NCBI GenBank assembly: GCA_029204225.1
Contig: CM055112.1
Coordinates: 1,187,314-1,251,313, forward strand
Direction of reading: 5' to 3'
DNA: 64,000 nucleotides
From: Diphasiastrum complanatum
Lineage: Eukaryota; Streptophyta; Lycopodiopsida; Lycopodiales; Lycopodiaceae
Shown: positions 56,607 to 64,000 of the stretch, one piece after another
Layout: the number at the start of each line of letters is the position of its first letter
Numbering within the stretch: the stretch's first letter is position 1
Notes under the pieces: model-generated
Databases searched by the model: none
Told to the model about the DNA's origin: nothing
The model's input: the letters and a program-made list of their open reading frames with translations, nothing else
Program-made: the position numbers and the translations under genes

Positions 56607-59040
56607 TTATTGGGAACTTTTATTGGCTTCGCGCCGAATCTTAATTAAATGATACTGCACCTTCTCCATAAAGTCAAGGCATGCAGTATTGAAATCCAAA
56701 TTATGCAGCAGGAAACAACGATGGGCTCCGACAATCCACTTGGAAGCTGTCCATGAGGTGAAGCGGGATTCCCAAGAGCCTCCCATCATAGCTGCACGGA
56801 AATACAGTCGAGCAATCGGCAGCTGATCTTTGATTTGCTCTGAGGCCATTGGCTTATTTGGATCAGATGCTAGGGTAGGAAGGCAATCGTCCCATTTGGT
56901 TGCCACTGACGCCAACAGAGTTAGATCGTTTGCAAACATTGCCGATTGTCGCACCATTGGATTCGAAGAGTAGACATACTCTCTCTGATATGCCTGTAAG
57001 GCCCGATGGAAGTCCACTGAAATATTCCAGCTATAAGACTAGTGGATGATTGGCCAATTGGGTGTATGGATGGTGATTGTATCCATAGCCAATCCCAAAT
57101 CTTTCCATGTTTGTCTTCGCGGCATTGGCACGTAATAAGGATCTACCCGCAACTGGCGAGGGCTGGCGATGTTAACTCCTAATTGATTCCGGAGTTTTCT
57201 CAAAAACCATGATTCTCCATGTCGGCTACTCTCCCAGTGCAGGTATTTTGTCCAATTCTTTGTCGGCCTCAATCTCGGAGGTCTTAGATTCGAGAACCCA
57301 TCCACCACGCGAGGACTCATTGGGATGCTGTTTTAAGAAGGTCTGGATCTGGTCCTCGATGCTGATGGGCCTTCTGAATAAATGGCTTGTCCTTGATGAG
57401 GATGGACCCGCTTGTACTGCCGGTGTAGTTGGCGCTTGATCTGCTAGATCTGGGGCTCCCCCCTGGTCCATGCTTGAATCAACCCCTGTATCCATCTGTA
57501 CAGCTTCTTGGCGCGAAGGGAAGAATTGCGGCATGACCGGGACGAAGATTTGTGGTCCGGCTTCCAACACTTGAGTGGCGGCTTTTTCATAGGCGTTGAT
57601 GGTCTCTTTTGCCTTTGCCAACTCGGTTGAAGCTGCTCCTTTGAACTTATCAAAGCAGCCTTGGAATCCATGAAGGGCCACTTTCTATGTTTCCACTTTC
57701 TTGAACAAATATGCAATCTCTGTTGGTGTGACCGGATGATCGGGTATTTGTGTTTGCAGATACGCATCACGCTCAAGGGTGGTCGCATCCAGTTCACCTT
57801 GAAGCTGTGTGCGATCTTGTTCGACCATTTGTAATTGCCCCTTCAGCAGCTGCACTTGTTGCTTGGCATCTTGCATTGCCTTATCGATCCTGTGCGGTTG
57901 TCAGGGCATTTTGTAGGGAGCTGATGTAGGTTTCCATTAGAGGAGTTCTAAATCCAAAAAAAGACCCTTTGTAAAGATTCTTTTTATATTTTTTCTTAAT
58001 TTTCTTTTATACATGGACCAATCAAAACACTCAAAGTTAAAATCTACGTAACATAACTTTTTGAGACAACATTTTGATTCTACACTAAAAATGGCATAAC
58101 TTTTTAATGGTATGTCCGAATTTAGCGGAGTTTGGTGCATTAGAAAGCACTCATCAAGGCTTTCCACTGATATGTTACATGACATACTCCTGAGCTACAA
58201 TTAAAAAGTTATGGCAAGTCAAAAGTATCAGTGTCATAATATTTTAGTGATATAAAGTACATCTTGCACGAATTCTTAAAGGGTCTTTTTGGAGCTCAAA
58301 ACTCCCCTAATGCAAGCGATCAGCTTGTTATTGGGCCAATGTCTTTTCGCTTTCAGTCTTTTCTTCATGTTGCTTGGCTATCTTCACCTTTCGATCCAGC
58401 TGGACAATGTTTTGGCTGATCAGAGTGTTTTCGGATCCTAAAACATAGATCCTCTGTTCCATTTCTTTTTTTTTATCCAGCATAGACTGGATCACTTGCC
58501 CAAGGCTTGAAACTAACTCGAGAGCATCACTAGAATCTACAGTCGTGGAGATGGCAGCAGCAGGAGACCCTGATGGTACTGTCCGTGGTAGGTATGGAAT
58601 AGGTGCCAAAGTCTCTTCTTCTTCAAAAATATCCTCGTCTTCAAACCCTTCAGGCACCGTGGCGTCGAATTGCTTTGGTGACTTGACAACTGTGTCGACC
58701 CGAAGTGTGGCTGGGCTACCTTGTGTGGGTGGTTGCTGATTGACATCTTCGACACCAACAATAGCTTCATGGATATGCCTGAATCCTCTTCCAGGGGATT
58801 GGGGTTCAAAGGGTGCCGGGCTCTGGGGCATTTCAAATATTTCGGTGGCCCCAAGGGGGTCAAAATCATCGAACATATCCATGAAGAACTATGTGTTGGG
58901 TGAGGTTGCTTCGGTGTGCGGGGGTGAGGCGGCCTGGGCGGCTGTGATGGGAATGGTAGGCCCAATGGTCACAGACTGTCCTTGTATGGGAGCAGAGGCG
59001 AGGGAAGCATCAAAGGCGAGGGGAATGGAAAGTTCAGTGC
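56607..59040 (-). pseudogene. Extra reading frame of a gypsy element, copy B (3' part)
   Basis: On the minus strand this repeats the frame at 2311-5242 from about its residue 300 onward: FEMPQSPAPFEPQSPGRGF, DEDIFEEEETLAPIPYLP, the coiled coil (LDKKKEMEQRI, ATTLERDAYLQTQIPD) and, cleanly open at 57017-56607, FASDPN-like NKPMASEQIKDQLPIA to REANKSSQ. Some stops present in copy A are absent here (EDEDIF and EEEETL are open), so comparing both helps define the ancestral frame. A 378-bp MITE interrupts it at 57935-58312. The N-terminal third is missing. Confidence 0.7.
57935..58312. mobile_element. MITE-like insertion, 378 bp
   Basis: Absent from copy A at the equivalent site (about 3910), so the borders are exact. 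The ends are inverted repeats of about 45 bases: CATTAGAGGAGTTCTAAATC on the left and, on the other strand, CATTAGGGGAGTTTTGAGCT on the right, both followed by runs of A and GACCCTTT. It has no coding capacity. The empty-site comparison gives no clear target duplication. It holds the words ATAACTTTTTAATGG and GCATTAGAAAGC also seen near 18905-18960. Confidence 0.85.
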
Positions 59041-59628
59041 GTATTATTGAACAATATATGTAAATGGACTACTAAGCTGAGGGGTTTTGGATGTGATACA
59101 CAATAGAGTTCGTGTAAAGATCAATTTTATAGAACTGAGCTTTTATTAAGCATATGCGACAATGATTCGGACATCACTATCGCTCAAATAGTCAGAATTC
59201 ATTTTTTTGGTACTTGCGACACTAGCCATTTTTATCTTTTATGAATGTCTGAAATCATGCATATTGTATTAGTTAAGCACGCACTGCAAGTTATGGATAC
59301 ATGTTATAAAATTTTCTGATCTACAGATTTGTTAGCTCAAGTAGTGTTAGTAGACATTGATGACTAGAGATCTGATGACATAGATTTACGATGTAAGATA
59401 TCTCATATGAGCACTGTCATAGAAATATAGAGGCATAGTCCTGAAGTCATGGCGAGCAGTTACGGTCTTATTATTAGAATTTCCATGAAGCGAATTACGA
59501 AATTTTTTTTTAAAAAAAAAGACTCTCTTTAAGATTTCATAATAACAGTACACTTTATGGGTCGTAAACTTATTACGAGTTAGCTCTCTTAGCTTACAAC
59601 AGTTTGTTATGAATAATATGAATGTGAA
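59041..59628. other. No gene recognised
   Basis: AT-rich DNA between the extra-frame copy and a copia LTR. A T/A homopolymer pair lies at 59503-59520. Confidence 0.4.
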
Positions 59629-60647
59629 TTGAAAGAAATAAAATCGAAACTCGATTTCTCTTTTTGGTGCGTGCACTACTGTGACTTAGTAGGCGAACAC
59701 AAGAATATGATAATTTAAAAGCTTTTAATGCATGGTGGTAGCAGAAGCAATGAGTAGACAACCAGACAAATCAATCATATGGCCAAATAGAACATAGAAT
59801 AGCATTGCAGTATTGACACAAATTTGAACGTAGAAATAGACAAAGTTGTAATCAAATTAAGTATAACAAAATATAGAAGTCAATAATGCGAACGAGCACA
59901 AGACAATAGCGAATGCTAATCACAAACTGTAAATGTTATAAACCTATTACTGACAATTTGTCCGAAAGAAAGAAAGAATCAATGCGCGAAGGCATCTACA
60001 ATGTCTGTCTCCTTATTTGTGACGCTTATGGCAATTGTTACTGTATACACAAGTCTGTAAGAGATCATGGGTGGCTACTGTTGTGGTCAAATTTGATCAC
60101 ACAGTGCATAGAATGAGCATGAATAGGCTGAGACGTCGGGCTTCGCCAAAAATAATGTTCGTGAAAATGCAAAAATCATGACACCCATTGGCCTTTGGCC
60201 TTGTCCTTACCTAAAGGCAGCCTGTGTCCTTTTACAGACAAGTGTCACATTTTTAGAGGCAAGTGTCGCCTATCATAAATTGCGTGTAAAAATGTAGTGT
60301 CACATTTTTTGCATTTTTTGCCTATCATGAATTGCGTGTAAAAATCCAGTGTCACATTTTAGTCAAGTGTCGCCTGTCATAAAATGCATGTAAAAAGGCA
60401 ATGTCGCATTTTTCGCATTTTGCGCCTATCATGAAATGCGTATAAAAATGCAGTGTCGCATTTTTTGCATTTTTTGCCTGTCATAAAATGCGTGTAAAAA
60501 TGTAGACTATTGCAGCTGTCGTCTTTTTTGCCTGTCTTATTTTACGTGTAAATATGCAGATTGTGGGACAACACAAGTAAAATGTAGCAGCATGAATGGA
60601 CATAGATTAACATAGGATTTAGGGGAGTATAGGAAATAAATCCAACA
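59629..60647 (-). repeat. Copia 3' LTR, reversed (about 1.02 kb)
   Basis: The plus-strand end CCAACA at 60642-60647 is followed by a pyrimidine run (the PPT). The other end is placed near 59629 by alignment with 12927-13575. It contains the 52-base tandem array. It ends the reversed copia fragment at 60658-61552. Confidence 0.8.
60221..60583. repeat. 52-bp tandem repeat inside the copia LTR
   Basis: The word CCTATCATGAA/CCTGTCATAAA begins at 60269, 60321, 60373, 60425, 60477 and 60531, steps of 52, 52, 52, 52 and 54; a weaker unit starts at 60221. Each unit contains GCGTGTAAAAATG, AGTGTCGCA and GCATTTTTTG. A single relative sits in the LTR piece near 62718-62770. Confidence 0.92.
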
Positions 60648-60656
60648 CCCCCCCTT
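60648..60656 (-). other. Polypurine tract, reversed
   Basis: CCCCCCCTT on the plus strand (AAGGGGGGG on the element strand) borders the LTR start, as expected for a plus-strand primer. Confidence 0.85.
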
Positions 60657-60657
60657 A

Positions 60658-61552
60658 ATCTGGATCCATGAATGCCTTGATCGTCAGACTAAGCAATGCA
60701 CAAAACTTGTTGTGTGCATTAATACTTAATGCCTTTGTAAATATATCTGCAGCCATGTCCTATATTCTACAGTATGTTAAGCTTACCTCCTTAGAGATCC
60801 TTGCCCCTAATATAGTGATATCAAATCTCAATGTGCTTACTTTTAGAGTAAAATCTAGAATTGGCCAATAGAGCAATTGCACTATGATTATCATAGAATA
60901 TGATAGTGGGGCTGTACTGATTGAAACTGATGTTTGACAGTAAATTTTTCAACCAAAATGCTTCTTTAATAGATTGAGAAGCAGCAATGTATTATGCTTC
61001 TGTAGATGAAAGAACGATAGAGGTTTGCTTACGACTGTTCCATGAGGTAGGACCGTCGTTGAAGAATAATGTATGATTGTCTACATCTCCTCCCCAGCTT
61101 GCATCAGAATATCCATTGAGCTGATGAAGATTGTCATTGTTGACTTCTCCATAGCAGATGCACTGGTCCATGGTAGCTCGAATATACCTCATGACTCTTA
61201 TGAGAGCCTTCCAATGGGTAATGTCAAGATTAGCCATACATTGGTTGAGTGAGCTTACTGCAAAAGAGATGTCAGGTCTTGTACAGACCATTGCGTACAT
61301 GAGAGGTCCAAGTATCGATCGATAAGGATACTCTCTCATCTGCTCCTCTTCCTGCTTGGTCTGAGGGCATTGGTCCCTTCACAGATGCAGGTCTGGATCC
61401 ATTGGTGAGTGAGCTAACTTATAGTTCATCAGATTATATATGCTAAGAACATTGTGAAGGTACCTTTGTTGAGTGATATAAATCAATCATCTCACTTTGT
61501 CTCGATAGATTTGGATGTCCAAATAGAAGTGAGCTTCACCTAGGTCAGTCAT
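60658..61552 (-). pseudogene. Ty1/copia RT end and RNase H, reversed
   Basis: Minus strand: LHMTDLGEAHFYLDIQIYRD near 61550, MDPDLHL, REYPYRSILGPLMYAMVCTR, PDISFAVSSLNQCM, RNase H NGYSDASWGGDVDNH, SSTEA, FYDNHSAIALLANSRF, SKHIEI and, after shifts, MAADIFTKALSI. Frameshifts and stops are moderate, and RNase H acidic residues are visible. It runs directly into the PPT and LTR. At about 61553 the strand switches to a forward copia fragment. Confidence 0.9.
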
Positions 61553-61555
61553 GTG

Positions 61556-62411
61556 AAGCTTAGAAAATTGCATCTGTTTAACGTCCTTGCAGCAGTCCAA
61601 GAAGAAGATAGACTTCAAGAACAAGAAGACAAAGGCAAATTAGCCAACAACTTTGCAACTACAACAGCAGCAGCACAACCAATCATTGTCCAAGACCAAG
61701 CTATTTTGCAGGTATTGCAAAAGAACCAACCATGATATCAAGGACTATCGCGTCCTCAAGGATAATGAAGCCAGAAAGAAGATGCAACAACAAACAACAA
61801 GGCAACTTTGACACAGTCAGAGACTCGCAAGAAGATGAGAGAGCGCTGATGGTACAAGATCAACCCAATAGAAATGCCCATCAATGGTATCTCGCTTCAG
61901 GTGCCTCTCAGCACATGACACCATGCAAGGACCTCTTCTCTGCACTCATAGCTACAAAATCAAATTACATTTTCTTCGGTGATCCAATTCACATCAAGTC
62001 GAAGGCCAAGGCTCTATTCGACTACAATTCTCTGATGGCATCACTAGACAACTTAATGGTGTACTTTATGTATCCAAATTAACAAAGAACTTATTGTCTA
62101 TTAGCAAGATCACTGATCAAGATTATAGAGCTTTGTTTATTGCTAGGCAATGCACTATTTTAGATGAGAATTCAATAGAAATCCTTACTGCTTATAGAGA
62201 AAAAAATTTGTATATATTGAGACACGATGTTGTACTTTGTGTGAGTTGTTCAGATGCCAATTTATGGCATCAGAGATTAGGACATCTAAACATGCGTTCA
62301 ATCTTGTATATGCATCATAACAAAATGGTCAAGGACATGGATATAAATGTTGTTACTACAACTAATCAATTTGTCCATGAAAGTTGCTTACTAGGCATGC
62401 AACCTTCTTGA
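61556..62411 (+). pseudogene. Ty1/copia gag zinc knuckle, protease and GAG-pre-integrase
   Basis: A frame near 61690-61745 gives FCRYCKRTNHDIKDYRVLKD, a CCHC zinc knuckle whose last Cys is Tyr. Another frame gives the protease WYLASGASQHMTPCKDLF, in which the catalytic Asp of DSGAS is Ala. Next come LTKNLLSISKITDQD-like text and LWHQRLGHLNMRSILYM. Both defects would inactivate the products. Orientation is opposite to the fragment at 60658-61552, with which it meets head to head. Confidence 0.85.
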
Positions 62412-62554
62412 TTATCAGCTGAAAATCTCATACTAACTTAACTTTACAATTACAAGATTGATTATAGTTGTCAAAGTGATCAGGGGATTGGATCGTTGAT
62501 GGAGTATGAAGGTTTCCTGGTCTGATAGCAAAATGGAGTGTGAATTTCTGCAAA

Positions 62555-63245
62555 CTGGAAATACGACACCCTTTCACCTTTTGACCTTTGCCTTTACTTG
62601 AGGGCAGCCTTCGAGATTTGTAAGACACCTTCAGTGACACCTTTGAGATTCTGTCTTTACCTGTAGGACAACTTCAGCTTTTGTAGGGCAAGTGTTGCAT
62701 TTTTCACCCTAATTGTCGCCTATCAAAAGCCCTGTGTAAAAACACAGTGTCGAGTTTTTGCATTCTTTTTCGGCTGGGGAAAAATAGACTGTAGCGACAA
62801 TTAGTGTAAAAATACAGACTATTTGAAAACAGTTCATTTTCTACAAGTTACATTTGAGAGAGTAAATATTTGGAGAACGAAGGAGGGTTGTTGGGATGAG
62901 TAGGAGTTAGATTTAATTCCAACAATTTGAATCCGGACAAATGCACAAAGAAAGAAAAAATCAATGCGCGAAGGCATCTACAATGTCTGTCTCCTTATCT
63001 GTGATGCTTATGGCAGTTGTTACTGAATATCGAGATGATATTCACTATATACATGAGTTTTACAGGTGTGCAGATGAAGACAGTACAAAATAGGCTGTGT
63101 TGTCTGTAAGAGATCATGGGTGGCTATTGTTGTGGTCAAATTTGGTCACACAGTGCATAGAATGAGCGTGAAGAGGCTGCGACGTCGAGCTTCACCAAAA
63201 ATAATGTTCGTGAAAATGTAAAAATCGTGAAATCCATTGGCCCAG
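62555..63245 (-). repeat. Shuffled copia LTR pieces
   Basis: 62555-62931 corresponds to the U3-side half of the LTR at 59629-60647 and ends TTCCAACA. 62941-63245 corresponds to the other half, about 59955-60195 (GAAAGAAAGAATCAATGCG-like to CATTGGCC). Their order is swapped relative to the intact LTR, so a junction lies at about 62935. Confidence 0.75.
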
Positions 63246-63257
63246 AGTTTTGCTCGA

Positions 63258-63660
63258 GCAGATCATTTCTAAAGAAGGTTTATCGAGGTTATCATAATAG
63301 TAACTGTGGCCTTTATAAATTGGATGTTGCAAAATTAGGTGAATATGATTTGGCTACCTCAACAACATCACAATCTGAGTTGTGACATGGGAGACTTGGC
63401 CACTTAAACTATCAGAGCTTAAGATTGATGGTAAAACTGAAGATGGTAATAGAATTACCAGCACTACAGGATGATCATCACCCCATATGTGAAGGATGTG
63501 TTATGGGAAAGCATCATAGAGAGACATTCAAGAAAGGTGGAGCTGCAAGAGCTAAGAAATCGCTGAAACTTATTCATGAGAGGACGAAGGCATACAATTA
63601 TCTGGTATTAGAAACTGATAAGGGAATAGCTCCTCCTATAATCTCGCCTTCCTCTGTTTA
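63258..63660 (+). pseudogene. Ty1/copia GAG-pre-integrase zinc motif
   Basis: Broken frames read CGLYKLDVAKLGEYDL-like text, HGRLGHLNYQSLRLM and ICEGCVMGKHHRETF, giving the H-x3-H and C-x2-C of the motif, then KSLKLIHERTKAYN where the integrase core would begin. The core is missing. Confidence 0.8.
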
Positions 63661-63930
63661 GGGAAGGGCCTCTATGTCTTTTAAGACAGGAGAAATCTCT
63701 GCTATAATATTGCCTTCTTCTGTGCTAGAAAGGACTTTTATTCCTTTTTGATCGTATATAATAAGATCTACATCATGAGCAACCTGAAACGTTGTTAAGG
63801 CAAGAGCAGCTTGCTTTTGAGGGCCCTCGATCTCAGGTGCAACACTTACACCATTCTTTGCATATGTTCTGATCAACTTTTGCCGAAATCTATATACATT
63901 GTTAGGAGTATACGACTCAAGAGTGAATTG
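63658..63930 (-). other. Unrecognised open frame, about 90 codons
   Basis: The minus strand is open from about 63930 with FTLESYTPNNVYRFRQKLIR, APEIEGPQKQAALALTTFQV and VLSSTEEGNIIAEISPVLKD. It has no ATG and no family that I know. A related short word (TEEGEIIGGAIP) follows in the same frame after the stop, so a piece of about 60 bases is duplicated. It may be a captured gene fragment. Confidence 0.3.
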
Positions 63931-64000
63931 TCATCACAAAACATGAGAATCAACAAATTACAAACAATGAGTAGTAAAAAAATATGAATCATAATGAAAA

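Overview
This window looks like gene-poor, transposon-saturated nuclear DNA from a land plant with a large genome. The evidence is layered Ty1/copia and Ty3/gypsy fragments with plant-type primer binding sites (initiator-Met type, and the TGGC-type used by Tat/Athila-like gypsy elements). A HARBI1/ALP1-like fragment, MITE-like DNA and CT/GT/TA microsatellites add to this. A gymnosperm or similar plant would fit, but the sequence does not settle the species. I see no bacterial-type operons, tRNA, rRNA or CRISPR. Almost every coding stretch carries stops or frameshifts.

Layout. 1-6 kb: a copia fragment fused to a gypsy integrase, then a spacer, a roughly 975-codon extra reading frame with a coiled coil, a polypurine tract (PPT) and a 720-bp LTR. 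6-10 kb: an ALP1/HARBI1-like C-terminal fragment, AT-rich DNA and a reversed piece of the same LTR. 10-12.4 kb: a second gypsy integrase with a different, decayed downstream frame. 12.3-13.6 kb: a reversed copia 5' end (gag, PBS, LTR). 13.6-18 kb: a gypsy element with 5' LTR, PBS, gag, reverse transcriptase (RT), RNase H and a truncated integrase. 19.4-24.3 kb: reversed copia and gypsy fragments with insertions, ending in a reversed 5' LTR with PBS. 24.3-27.6 kb: a large inverted duplication carrying two intact divergent secreted-peptide-like genes; this is the part that looks least like transposon debris. 27.6-34.6 kb: an unrecognised ORF tail, a 396-bp tandem duplication, minisatellites and an inverted-repeat-flanked block. 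35.3-39.0 kb: the best-preserved copia element, with its 3' LTR. 39.3-41.9 kb: remnants of unrecognised genes on both strands. 44.4-50.3 kb: a complete LTR element without coding capacity (LARD-like). 50-55.8 kb: a 22-bp minisatellite and a copia 3' end with its LTR. 55.8-59.0 kb: a reversed second copy of the extra-frame gypsy 3' end, interrupted by a MITE. 59.6-64 kb: copia pieces in both orientations and shuffled LTR parts with a 52-bp repeat array.

How the parts relate. Four copies of one gypsy LTR family (at 5.3, 9.8, 23.8 and 55.8 kb) let pieces be assigned to one lineage: TGGC-type PBS, a leader dense in CGAAG words, and a coiled-coil frame just before the PPT. The strongest non-transposon signal is the peptide pair. 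Their 43-58 block differs by four synonymous and one replacement codon, and their one length difference in the coding part is a 24-base in-frame indel.
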